DNA of 62,195 nt from Pilaira anomala (Eukaryota > Mucoromycota > Mucoromycetes > Mucorales > Mucoraceae), in NCBI GenBank assembly GCA_025716855.1, contig JAIXMQ010000106.1, forward strand, positions 1 to 62,195. The letters are read 5' to 3'. The translations under genes and the position numbers were made by a program. The notes beneath the pieces are model-generated. The model saw nothing but the letters and a program-made list of their open reading frames with translations. It searched no databases and was not told the DNA's origin. How positions within the stretch are numbered: the first letter of the stretch is position 1; every line of letters begins with the position of its first letter. Below, piece by piece: positions 10,428-25,514 of this stretch.

Positions 10428-13400
10428 ATGACAAAGTCCATGCAGTTACCTACCAACCAAACACAACCACAACAAAAACCTGATAACGACATGGACCATA
10501 CCACTAATAATAACAATAATAATAATAATTGTATAGCCACGTCTTCTAAAAAAAAGAAGAAGCATAAGAAAAAGTCAAAAGCTACTGCAAATAAAAGTGT
10601 AGCTGACTTTGCTGCGAAAACACAAGCAGATATGGTTGACGCTATGATGAATCACCATGTTATACGTCACGGTGATCACAAAGAAAACCACCATGCTTCT
10701 AAAAGCAATAGTAATGGTAAAATGAAAGAAGAAGACAATTTTTGGTCAAGTACAAATAATACCGAAGAACGCCAAAAGATTCGAGAGTTCTGGTTACAAT
10801 TAGGAGAAGATGAAAGACGTTCTCTTGTCAAGGTTGAAAAAGAAGCCGTACTTCGTAAAATGAAGGAACAACAAAAACATAGCTGCAATTGTTCTGTCTG
10901 TGGTAAAAAAAGGTATATTAAGAAAAAAACAAGGAAAAAAAAATTTGTACATTCTATGAATTGAAGTATTTTTTTTTCTACATTAAAACACAAAAAAAAA
11001 AAAAGACAAAAAACTAATCTTGACTATTCTTTTTTTCCCTTGCGTCCAAGTAGAACTGCCATTGAAGATGAATTAGAAGTTTTGTATGATGCTTACTATG
11101 AAGAATTAGAACAATACGCTAATCATCAACAACAAACTCGCGGTAGTGTGAATCCTTTACATGCAGGTTACCTTCCATCTGAAGCATTGTATGATCCAGG
11201 TTATGACGATACCGATCCTTTAGATGAAGATGACGAAGACGAGGATGATGATGAAGACGAGGATGACGAGGACGAAGATCTTGAAGAAGATGAGGACGAA
11301 GAGGAAGACGAAGACGAGGATGAAGAAGACGATGAAGATGACGAAGACGATGATGAAGAAGAAGACGATGATGATGACGAGGACGATGATGCTGATGATG
11401 ATGAAGAAATCACTCGTCCTCCTATTGCCACCTATGCTGAAAGAAGTCGATTCGAAGAAATGACCCATATTCGTCATACACCTCTTTCAAGGGCTTCTCC
11501 TAACGGAGATCATTTTAGTTTCGGAAACAGCTTAACTGTGAAAGGTAATATTTGTTTGAATTTTATATAATCACATTACTAACTTTTTATTTATTATTTT
11601 ACTTCAATAGGTGGTATCTTGACAGTTGCTGATGATTTGTTAAAAAATGACGGTAAAAAGTTTTTGGACATGATGGAACGATTAGCTGAACGTAGAATGC
11701 AAAAAGAAGATATTACATTAGATCAAAGTAACAATTATTTCCAAGAGGATGAAGACGATGATGACAATTTTGAAGATGAAGAGGACGATGTACGTATAAA
11801 ATGAACTTTGAAGATAGTTTTCAGTATTCATATTTTTATTTTTATAGGATAATCGTACTGAAGAACAACGCATGGAGGAAGGTCGTCGCATGTTTCAAAT
11901 TTTTGCTGCTCGTATGTTTGAGCAACGAGTACTTGCTGCATATCGAGAAAAGGTAGCCCAGGAACGCCAACAACGCCTTTTAGAGGAACTTGAAGAAGAA
12001 GATCGTCTTCGTGAAGAAAGAGAAGCAAAGAAACAAAAGGAACGAGAGAAGAAAAAAGATAAGAAAAGGTAGTTTACTAAATATTTTTACATTTAATAGC
12101 AAAAGTTAACAAATAAGATTATAACTAGACAAATGAAGCAACAACAAGAAGCTGAACGTCTTGCTCGTGAAGCAAAGAAAAAGGCAGAAGAAGAAGCAAT
12201 TAAACGGGAAAGAGAGAAAAAACTCGCATTGGAGAGACAAAAACGAGAACAGGAAAGATTACAAAAGGAAGAAGAAAAGAAACATAGAGAAGAGGAACGT
12301 TTAAAAAAGGAGGAGGAAAAGAAACGTAGAATCAAGGAAGAAAAAGAACGTGCGGCCGAAAAAGAGAAGAAGCGTAAAGAAAAGGAGGAAAAAGAGCGTT
12401 TAGAAAAAGAAAAAATCGAAAAAGAATTAAAGGAAGAAAACGAACGACTAAAGCGTGAAGAAAAAGCAAAGATACCTTCACCTTCTATTCCCACAAAAAC
12501 CACTACATCTTCACCGCCTGGAATCCCTGCGCCAGTAACTGAAAATTTGGATGATTCTGAAAATAGGCAACAGGCTTTGATTGATGCATTAGTAGGACCC
12601 AGACCTTTAATATCAGCCACTAATAATCCAAGCATACCTATTAGACCGCCTCCACTTTTACAGCCACAGCAAACATCATTTATGCCTTCACATCTCGATA
12701 TCTTACAAAATGGACCACCTTCTTCTTTATTATCTAATACATCTTCCAGTTTATCGGACACTACAACTTCATCTTCCATAATGGGCATATTTAATAATCG
12801 CGTTGGATCGCCGTTGGAATCAAATAATTCTACTCGTCAAGGTAGATCTATTACCCCAATTGCACCTATTGGTCAACCTTTAAATGGACGTCGTGTTTCT
12901 TCTGTGGTTCCCACAACACATCATGATATGCAGACGCCTTTATCAGACCAATTTTCATCTTCTCTAAAGAGATCTTCGGTGGCCTCACCATTTGACAGTG
13001 AAGCCGGTCCAAGATCATTTTTTTCAAGCTTTTTATTTGGTGAACCTACTGGTAGAAATAGTAATCCTGCCGTGCCTATGATGCCACCACCTAATGAATA
13101 TGATATGAGATTTGCACCACCGCCACAACAGCCACCACAACAACATCAACAGCATCTTGATAGACGTTTTTCAAGTGATATTTCAGGACATAATAATTGG
13201 TCAAATGGGTGGACAGCAAGTTCTGTTCTTTCAGATAATGTTCACGGTAAACTCTTTGGTGATGCATTGGTAAAGTATTTGTAAACTGCTTTTATAACTA
13301 TAGTATTTATTTTTAAATTTTGTTTATATAGCCTGATCGTACAGCAATGACTTTAGAAAGAGTCAAAATAGCTTACCAAAAATTGAACGAAATTACTCAA

Positions 13401-13781
13401 ACACGGATATTTAGAGGACCTAATAACCAATACCATACACTTGTCCAATTACATTGTATGATGAATGATTTATATTGTGACTTTCAAGTGGATATTAGAG
13501 AACTATATGAAGTGTTAATATCAGCACCTTTGAGTGGGTTCCAATGTGTTAATCATGCTCAGCATGGTATGGTAGTCTTATACGATCCTATTGTTGGTTT
13601 ACGAAATAATGGATCGCCTCAAGCATTAACACAATCTCCGTTACATAATATGCAACATCATTCACCGCCTCATAATAATCCGAATAACGGTTTAAGTATA
13701 TCTCCCTTTTCACTTCAAAATAATTCTTCATCTCATCCATTGCAGGGAAACAACTCAGCATTGTTTGGAAGCATGTCATAA
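10428..13781 (+). CDS. NST1: Stress response protein NST1 homologue
   Basis: Six exons: 10428-10912, 11054-11544, 11611-11789, 11848-12068, 12129-13269 and 13332-13781, giving 988 aa. The order of features matches fungal NST1. There is a polybasic N-terminus, a FW..L-rich segment, the [10 protein letters not shown] motif joined across intron 1 to [20 protein letters not shown], and a long Asp/Glu tract at about residues 220-290. The core [19 protein letters not shown] crosses intron 2. It is followed by a very long charged helix rich in K-E-R-E repeats and a Pro/Gln/Ser-rich C-terminus. NST1 is a cytoplasmic protein linked to salt tolerance and P-body-like granules in yeast. The start is the Met after an acceptor-like CAG; the Met four codons later is an alternative. 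Confidence 0.9.
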
Positions 13782-13971
13782 TTATTTTTTTGTTTTTTTT
13801 TGTTTTTACAATAAATAAATGATCAAGTAAAAAAAAAACAAGTCTGTTTGACAGATTCAAGTGCGTAAATCGTATGAAGCCTTTATTTTGATTTTGTCTA
13901 ACTAAATTTGATACATGTATGTATGTACATATTATCATCCCGGCATGTCATCTAGAAGTTTAACAATATTA
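13782..13971. other. 3' flank of NST1
   Basis: Short T-rich 3' region with an AATAAA motif at about 13810, a plausible polyadenylation signal for NST1. A transposon insertion follows at once. Confidence 0.45.
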
Positions 13972-14571
13972 TACAGTGCATCTATTCTTAAATCGAATTT
14001 TTTTAAAAAACGGACATTCCCAATTTTTGGGTTTAAACTCAGTTTTTATATAAAAAAGTTACTAATTTAGGAAGTTCTCACAGCTTTTGATAGTTTAAAC
14101 CAATAAAAACACATTTAAATTTTTTGTTTGAACTCATATAATGTGAGTAAATATTTTTTTATTGAATCAAAAGAAGTTAATCATGTGATTTTAAGATTTG
14201 GAGAACTTCTTCAATTCCAGTTTTGTAGATATCTATATCTGAATCCTCTTCCTGTAACATTTTAAAAATTGGTGTAACCACATACTGCAATATCATTTGC
14301 TGTTACAGCTCTGATTTGAATTTTGGCTGTCAAAATAGTCGGACATTTCCGAGTTGGCCCTGCTATTAAGTAGATATTTTATCAACTTATTTTGAAATTT
14401 TTTGTTATCAAAATTAAAATTCTGTTTTCATACATCTCTTTAACAAGTTTAATTTAAAAGATCAATGTTCATTCTAAATGATTAAATTACTTTTTTGGTA
14501 GTAAATTTACAGTTTTATAAAAAAAAGTAGCTAGGGCTAAAAATTTTCGATTTAAGAATAGATGCACTGTA
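13972..14571. mobile_element. Non-autonomous TA-flanked inverted-repeat DNA transposon (Tc1/mariner-like MITE)
   Basis: The 24-bp sequences at 13974-13997 and 14546-14569 are perfect inverted repeats, starting CAGTGCATCTATTC. Both are flanked outside by TA (13972-13973 and 14570-14571), the target duplication typical of Tc1/mariner-superfamily elements. The element is 596 bp long and has no intact ORF. On its minus strand is a short open stretch containing LQEEDSDIDIYKTGIEEVLQ, possibly the remains of a captured or internally deleted gene. The intact termini suggest recent mobility through a transposase supplied elsewhere. Confidence 0.8.
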
Positions 14572-14989
14572 TTAACACGTAAAATATCAATCAAAAAGAT
14601 TCCGTTTTATTGTAACAATCCTTATGAAGATTATACATGAAGAAACTTTACCATCATATGAATCCAGTACATATGATGATGAACTAATGTAACTACTAAT
14701 GTCAGGAGCGCCAGGCAAGCTTGTTCTTGTAAAATAATAAGACACATAAATTTAGAAAAAAAAAAAGAGTTTTTATGTAAAACGCGAAATGACGATTTTA
14801 TTATATCTACTTTGAGGGCTAAAACGAGATAAATATTTGTATATATATAAACATATATAAAAAGTTTTTCTTTTGTAAAAAAAAAAAAAAGAGGAAGAGA
14901 AAAGGTAGTGTATAAAGGGATAAATACAAATAAGAAAAAAAAATTGGTGTTAGATAAATATGTATAAAGCTTTTTTTTTTTTAATTTAT
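14572..14989. other. Intergenic spacer 3' of DEF1
   Basis: AT-rich spacer with A-rich runs at about 14756-14767 and 14877-14892. It is the downstream region of the minus-strand DEF1 gene. No gene was seen. Confidence 0.45.
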
Positions 14990-18340
<3,351 letters not shown>

Positions 18341-21300
18341 TTTATAGTATTTGGTTTTTATTTTGGTTTCTATTTATTATAACAAAAGGCTATTAGACTT
18401 GTCTTTCAACATATTTTTATTATCATTGCTTGCCTCTCTTTTTCAGTTTTAGCCTTTTTTTTAAATAGTTATTCCTTGTTCCTCGAATATAAAAAAGAAA
18501 AAAGAAAAAAAAAAAGTTATTTTAACCGTGGTAAAAGAAGATTTTATTGGAAAAAAAGAATAAAAATAAAATAAAAAAAAAAGCACTAGCGGCTATCCAA
18601 ATTTAATTTTTTTTTTTATGTACATTGGAGCCCTTTCATAGTTATCAGCTTTTTATAATACAAATTATACAGTACCGCGTTTCAAAATCAATTTCAATTC
18701 GTCCAAATGTCTGAAACAGTGAATAATCATGAATGACGCAACTTGGCGTCTATTGAAATAACTCTTTTTTCTCCTTTATATTCATCTTTCTTTCTTTAAC
18801 TGTCAGGTACTTAAATATCAATATATCAATAATTGGCTGATGAAAAAAAAAAAAGGAAAAAAAGAATGATACAAAAACAAAACTAATCAACTTTTGTTTC
18901 GAACTCAAAGTTAAAAGGAGTAGTCATGGTTACCTCTCCGACGACAAACACTACTTGCGTTGCCTGGCAACAAACATGTAAAATAAATTTACCTTTTTTT
19001 TTTGGATTATAGAAATCTTTCTCAAAGATTATTTTACAAAGTCTATCATTTAAACTGTTAAATCCAACAGAGAGAGAGAAAAAAAAAATATGTAATTATT
19101 AAAGCGACAACTTGGCTTATAAAAACAAGTATCTCCTATTGAACAGACGATACTTTTTTTTTTACAACCGAATGATTTTTGACAGCTCTACTGATGGATT
19201 TCATTGTTTCTTCCAATCAGAATGGATGGTGTAATGCAAAGAGATCTATCCAGTTTATGGAAGAGTTCACACAAATTTGACATACCGACTGATTTAACTT
19301 ATTTTCTTGAGCGTGCAAAAATTAAAACCAATACGCCAAATGTCAAAAAAGGAAAGTATTTAATGAGGGCAAAAGATGATTATTGGTTTAAGAAACTACA
19401 GATAAAACTGTATAAAATATATATATATAAAAAAAGTCTGTAAAACCATGCTTTTTTGAACACGAGATTATACATGTATAAATAAAATTTAATAACAATG
19501 ATCATCCACGCCCTCTTTCTTGTTAATAGTAAATACACTTGCAATTTTCATTGATTAGGGTATTCTATTTATCCCAATATTCATGCACAATGTAATAAAA
19601 AGGTCTGCACCTTCCAAGCTAAATATTCACTATTTGTTATTTAGGAGTATTCGTAAAACTCAGCTAAAACGATACACACTTAAATTAACAGATCCTCTCT
19701 CTCTCTCTCTCTCTCTCTTTCATAGCTCGGATTATCTTAATTAAGCCAATTTATTTATTTCTTTTTGTGGAAAATAATAATAACAATGAACTTATTACCT
19801 TAATTATTCTATTGATCAAAAGAGGCTTTTAGATAATACATAAACAGTGCGTAGTAATTGTGTTCATTACTCAAGGGCACTCATTTTTGCGCGAGTTCAA
19901 ATTGTATTTTGCGTACTTAAAAATAATTATATCTAAGCATTGGATTGGTTATATATATATCAATCACCGAGATTTTAATTACCATTTACCACACTTTTGT
20001 TATAAAAAAGGTTAGTTTTTTTTTTTTTAATATTATCTTTTCTCATTATGCAAAATCTATTTAAACCAAATTGATGGTTTTTATAGATACAACAATTGTT
20101 GCATTGATTATGTGATTAAGTTGCGGCAGATGTTGTAAAATAGATTGACAGGTAAATCTAATAAGGAAGGTACCTAAAACGGAATCATCACATCATAATA
20201 TGAGCAAAATAATACCATAAAGTCTATATATTACACTCTCTCTACAATTATATCCTTTCTCAAGTTCAGCTGTAATCTGATAAAAATAATTTGTCGTTTA
20301 AAGGCACTATAATAATAATGAGGCACTTTAATGAGATTTACGCCTAACTTTCTTTTCCTTAATATAAGATGCTTTATGATTTTAATATTTGGGGCATTTA
20401 TTGTGTCGATTTATTAAATTTTTTCGATATTTATTTATTTTTTGGCTCTCTTTCAACATCCTACAGTTTCACTTGAGAGTAGTAAAATGTGTTTTTTAGT
20501 TAGAGTATTCTGATTTATAGGTAAATATTAGTTTTGGCTGGCTTGTGGATTCAGCCGATTGTTTTTTTTTTCTTTTGAATTAGATGCGTATATAAAACCA
20601 TAATAAAATGTTACGACAATTTCTTTTTAGTCTAATAAATCAAGTTTTTGATCATCGATATTGGGGACCTCTAGAAGAGGACAGTAGGATTAAAAAAAAA
20701 AGGGTAGACCTGGTATTGTAATCACTACTAGTATACCAGAGAAGTATCACATACAGTCTTGGGCGCAATTTTTTTAACAAAATACGCTCGCTTGTATCAA
20801 TGGGCGCCTCAGAATTCCCTAAGAGCAGCTGCAAAAGAAAACAGAAAATGAATTATACATAATTAGCTCGCCCCTCCCCCCCCCCCCAAAAAAAAAAGAA
20901 TGGAAGCACACTTTTTCATTCAACTTTTTTAAATTGTAGGAGATAAGAATTGTTTTCTCCCTGTCAGACCTCTTTTCCAGAAACAAATTTCGATTTATGT
21001 TTAGTATAGATGTGGGGGGGGGTATACTCATGCAATTCTGTCTGTGTCTGTTATTTCTCTAAAGTAGGACATAAAAATTTTTTTTCATGGCCAATTGATC
21101 TTTAATTTTTTTTTTTAGCTTTCAACAACATATTGAGAATGATAATTTACTGCAATAATATAAATATATATATATCTCTCTCTTGATAAAGCATCAAAAA
21201 TACGGAATGACTGTTGTGATTGATAGTTACACGACGCTTGCGCCAATGTTGCACAAGATGGATGACTGGAATGCACTTCCGAAAGTTTTCTTTACAAATT

Positions 21301-21907
21301 CATGTATACGTTTCTTAACGATCTTATTCTATTGAAAGCTATCAAAGCAGGAAAAAGTACGTTTTTAAATTACAAATAATTTATTCATTCGCAATCCTTG
21401 GTTGTAGCTATCAACAAGGCAATCAACTAAAACTTAAATTGATTTTTTTCTAACTACTACCGTGTAGGATTGCGTTTTGATGCAATCATCGTATTTGGCT
21501 CATATTAAGCCAATAAGCTAGTAAATATCAAGAGCGTAGAGATAGAGAAGATTTTTTGCAATTTCATTCATTTCTTTTTTTTTTTTTTTATATATCCTTT
21601 TGTCTATATGAAAACATCTGGTTGTTTTTTTTTTTTTTAGAAGTTATGAATAATTTAAACAAAGAAGTAAAAGCTCTTTTGATTTATTTTCAGAGAGCTT
21701 TTCACTTTTTTTTTTGATGACGCAAATGGAAAAGGAGTTATAAAATGTTAAGGCCACCAGGGTGGAGGAGTTTTTTTTTTTTTTTTTATTATTTTTCTGA
21801 CTATCGGGGCTTCCCCAGGAAACAGTCAAAGTATAACCAACCCCTCTCTCTCTCTTTCCCTTTGTATTTTATCCCTACTTTTTTTTTTTTAATACTCAGT
21901 ATATATA
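18341..21907. other. 3.6-kb gene-poor region
   Basis: No convincing gene was found. The stretch is AT-rich and homopolymer-rich with a (CT)n run near 19693-19718 and C- and G-runs near 20870-20888 and 21013-21020. Short unassigned open stretches exist: plus strand 19222-19440 (starting MDGVMQRDLSSLWKSSHKF), plus strand 20608-20721 (MLRQFLFSLINQVFDHRYWG) and plus strand 21207-21340. None has clear splice partners or a recognised family; they may be relics. A 13-bp perfect palindrome GTTGCCTGGCAAC lies at 18959-18971. Confidence 0.5.
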
Positions 21908-22364
21908 ATGGTTAACAGTGCTGTAGCAAATGTACGTGTTTTTTTTTTATTGAAAAGATGACAAGAAGGAGAGTTTATTGACACTATGTATATATTTAGG
22001 TCGGACGTTGGTCTGCTTTAGCCTTTGGTGTCTTCTATGGTTATACTCACAACCTTTCTTTGCAAAAGGAAGCTGAACAAAAGAAGATTAATGCTGAATA
22101 CCACCGTAAGGAACTTTTAATTGAACAAGCTAGACTTGCATATACGAAGAAGCAATCCGGCGTTGTTGAAGCTCCTGTTGTCGTTGTTTCATGTAAGTAT
22201 TTTTTTTTTTTTAAAAAAAAAAAGAAGTGTTGTAAAAAGATTACATGAAATCTAAACATGAAATTTTTTTTTTTTTTTTTTTTTCATTTTATTTAGTCGA
22301 TGTTGAGAGCCCTGATTTCGATTTTGAAAAGTTTGTTGCACAATATGAAAAGGAAAACAACTAA
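21908..22364 (+). CDS. TIM11: Mitochondrial F1Fo ATP synthase subunit e
   Basis: Three exons: 21908-21931, 22000-22192 and 22297-22364, giving 94 aa, the normal length for the family. The N-terminal membrane helix begins VGRWSALAFGVFYGYTHN and carries the GxxxG motif (GVFYG, residues 18-22). In yeast this motif drives ATP synthase dimerisation and cristae shaping. A charged coiled-coil-like helix follows (KEAEQKKINAEYHRKELLIE). The C-terminus ends ESPDFDFEKFVAQYEKENN. The protein sits in the inner mitochondrial membrane as a dimer-specific subunit. The first exon codes for only eight residues; the Met and the following acceptor give a continuous frame. Confidence 0.92.
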
Positions 22365-23051
22365 AGAAGAACCAACAACTCACCTTTACTAAAATATAAA
22401 AAAATAAAATTGGATTATATATATCAAAAGAGACATAAATAAAAAAATAAAAAAAAAAAAGAAGGCGTTAGTATATTATTAATAGATCAACATATATACA
22501 CACACACTAGTTTTCTTTTTTAACTTGAAGGGACGTTTTTTTGTTTCTGGTTCGCTCTGTTAAACTACATGCATAAATAGACTTTGCAGGAGTAAGAAAA
22601 AAAAAAAATTACAAACAATCAAATTAATTTTAATTATTTTACTCCTTATTGCAAAAAAAAAAGTTATTTTAAAACTTTCAAAAAGAGAGAGATAGAGAGA
22701 GAGGAAGAGAAAAGATATGTGATTAGAATTCGTTACTATGGTAATATTTAAACTATTATAATCAGAACCATAGTTACAGCTTCTATAGTGACTAAAAAAA
22801 AAAAAAAAAAACTGTCAAATTAAAAAAACATAGGTTCAAATGTATTTATTGGGTTGATTGTTTCATTATTTTGAATGAGTTTTATTTCTTTTTTATTTAT
22901 TTATCGTTCTCTTCTTTTTTTCTCTCTTTTTTTTTTTTTCTCCCCTCCCCCTCTTCTCTCTTTCTTTTCTTTATTTCTGTTTATATAACGTTTTTTTTTT
23001 TTTTTTTTTATATATATATATTTTATTTTGCGCGTACATACATATTAAATC
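22365..23051. promoter_or_regulatory. Promoter region of the Byr4/Bfa1-like gene
   Basis: Intergenic DNA with T-, CT- and GA-rich tracts close to the next start. Near-perfect inverted copies of an 11-mer lie at 22731-22741 (GTTACTATGGT) and 22766-22776 (ACCATAGTTAC), 10 of 11 bases matching. They resemble half-site pairs of RFX-type X-boxes. Their regulatory role is inference. Confidence 0.3.
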
Positions 23052-25194
23052 ATGACGAGTCATCAAGAAGATGATTGGGAATTAGATATTAACCTGGGCT
23101 TACGTTTAAAGAACACATTGTTTCAAAGAAGAGGAGTTTATTCAATGGAACCAGATAAAGAATTAGACTTGGCCTGTGAGCGATACAAGTATCCATATCA
23201 ACATTATTATTCAGATGATGATGATACCAACTCAAGTGTGACAAGTGGTAGTATATTATCTGAAGCAGACAAGTATTCTGAACTTGATGCAAGTTTAAAT
23301 GATTTAGATGATTTCATGTATGATGAACCACCACCACCTCTGAATCCAAAGATCATTCGTACTTCTGCTTTAAATTATGATTTCAGTGGATTTCCTGGTG
23401 TTGTTCAAAAGTTATCAACCGCGAGTAGACCACAAGTACAAGATAATGATGATTGGAATGACGATATTGATATACCGACCAAAGGTATTTTATCATTAAA
23501 TCATACAGAAAAGATATATGATCAACAGTTATCATCTTTGGATGATGATGATGATAATAATGATAATGAATCGATTCCTGCTACCACTAATAAATCTATT
23601 GGTAGTAGTAGTCGTGCTGGTGGTAGATTAAGTAAATTTCATTATGCTGTTGAAAAAGATGAAGATGAAGATGATATGTCTGGTCTTGATTTTCCTGATA
23701 ATATGGGCGTACTTCCTAAAAGATTAGATGAAAAGAAAAAATACAATCCAACTACTACTTCTTCTTCTTCTTCTATTCCTGTTAAAAAATTGCCTGTACC
23801 TGTAACAAAGCCTGCTATAAAATCCAAATATTTATCTTTTAAAGAAACTGATGATGATGATTTTTGTGATGGACTTCTTATTAAAGAAAAAGCATTCAGT
23901 TCACTAAAATCTTCTGCCACGAGTCGATCAACACAAGTTGGTCAACGTATCAAGCCTAAAGAACCTGCACAGTTTGTGAGTCGATTAGCAAGACCTTCAC
24001 CTTTATTAAGTAATAGCAGTAAACAATCAGATCATGCTATTGCATTATCTAAAAAAACACAAATACCTATTAAACCCAAGGCACCACCTACTACACCTTC
24101 TACTACTACTACTACTTCACGACATACGTTTTTATCTGGTACAAAAGCATCTCGTCAACGTGAAGCAGATATTGCAGCTAATCGAAGCCGAGTTAAAAGT
24201 ATGATTGCATCACCACCTTCTTCCTTGACATTAAAAAAATCATTACAAAAGACAAGTTATGGACAGGAATCGAATCAAACTGAAAGAAAGAGTGCTGTAG
24301 GATATACTTTAATAGCTAAACCAAAGACAAAGAAAACAACAAATTATTGTAGTCGATTAGATAATATTGATAATTTAAATGATTTACCTTCAAAATTACC
24401 CAGTTATCGAAAATATGTATTTCAACAGCCACAACCTAAAATTCAACATTCTACTACCAGTAAAGTAGAAAGAAAGACTGTTGATCCAGATAGACCATGG
24501 CGTAGAAATATGCAGGTAAGTAAATGAGGGGAGGGGGTGGGGGGGGGGGAGGGGATTATGTACTTAATATTAAAATATAAATTATATTGTTTAGACAACA
24601 AGTGGAGGAGCTAGTAATATTAGTAGTAGAGTAAAGTTAATTCAACCTAATGAACAAACTTTAAAGAAAGGTATAAATATCACATGTATAAACAAACAAT
24701 AGATATATATATATATATATATATACTAACACTATAATATAATAGAATACAATGATATGAGATATGATGATTCTACTCATTGTTGGAAAGGAAATGAGAC
24801 GAGTTTAATTGACTTTCAAGATAAACCCACATTTCGTAGACCAATGTTGATTATGAATAAACAACAAAAGAATGCACCTAGTAGATATGCAGCCGTTGTT
24901 GGAAGTTCAATGATATTTAATCCAGAACTTCAAAAATGGGTTTCAGCCAATGGAGTAAATTCAGAACATAATGAATTGGATACGATTGAAGATCTCAAGG
25001 AAGAATTACTTTGTTCTCCTGCTACCTCATGCAGTAGAAATGTACATCGTAGCGCTAATTTCTCTTCATCCAATAAATTACGTGAATTTGAGTTTTCGAT
25101 TGAAAGAAAAAGACAAATCATGGCTGAACAAGAGGAACATGAACGATTTATGGAAAATTGGCCAATAAGATCAATTCCTTTCAACTCATTTTAA
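23052..25194 (+). CDS. BFA1: Byr4/Bfa1-like mitotic exit/septation GAP subunit
   Basis: Three exons: 23052-24515, 24595-24670 and 24746-25194, giving 662 aa. The N-terminus (DDWELDINLGLRLKNTLFQR) and a second acidic Trp motif (DNDDWNDDIDIP) are followed by a long Ser/Thr/Lys-rich disordered region. The conserved C-terminal block reads MRYDDSTHCWKGNETSLIDF, FRRPMLIMNKQ, VVGSSMIFNPELQKWVS and ELDTIEDL. That block is characteristic of Byr4/Bfa1, the subunit that with Cdc16/Bub2 forms the two-component GAP for the Spg1/Tem1 GTPase at the spindle pole body. It thereby restrains the septation/mitotic-exit network. Intron 1 contains a poly-G tract (24527-24554). Fit is strong in the C-terminal block, weak elsewhere. 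Confidence 0.8.
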
Positions 25195-25514
25195 TCATTT
25201 TACTACTTATTACAATTAAATAAACTTTATGTTGTCAAGAACAACAACAACATTCCTTACAGCCTAAAAAAAAAAAAAAAAAAAGTTTATCCAATCAAAT
25301 ATATATGTACTGTGTATGTATACAACACACAACAGTAAGCTAAATAAGGAAACTCGTTATTGTTAAAAATCCTCTGATTTTGGGATATTTTATTATATTT
25401 CTCCTTGTTTTTATTTTTTTACGGAGCATTTTTTTTCTTTCTCTTTTTCTCTCTCTCTCTCTCTCTCTTTTTTTTTTCTTTCTATTAATTTACTTTAAAA
25501 TTTTTTATAACACG
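25195..25514. promoter_or_regulatory. Short intergenic promoter of the F-BAR RhoGAP gene
   Basis: About 320 bp between two co-directional genes. It holds a poly-A run (25267-25285) and a CT-rich tract immediately before the start (25439-25482), a common feature of promoters in this genome. Confidence 0.4.

Noticed and set aside
11201..11477. Ser- or Ile/Val-rich open frames on the strand opposite the NST1 acidic tract
   Set aside because: They are mirror images of GAN/GAY codon repeats encoding Asp/Glu and have no start context or splice logic.
24516..24594. G-rich tract as a possible G-quadruplex regulator
   Set aside because: It is a near-pure poly-G run inside a short intron; similar homopolymer G/C runs occur in several spacers and may be slippage.
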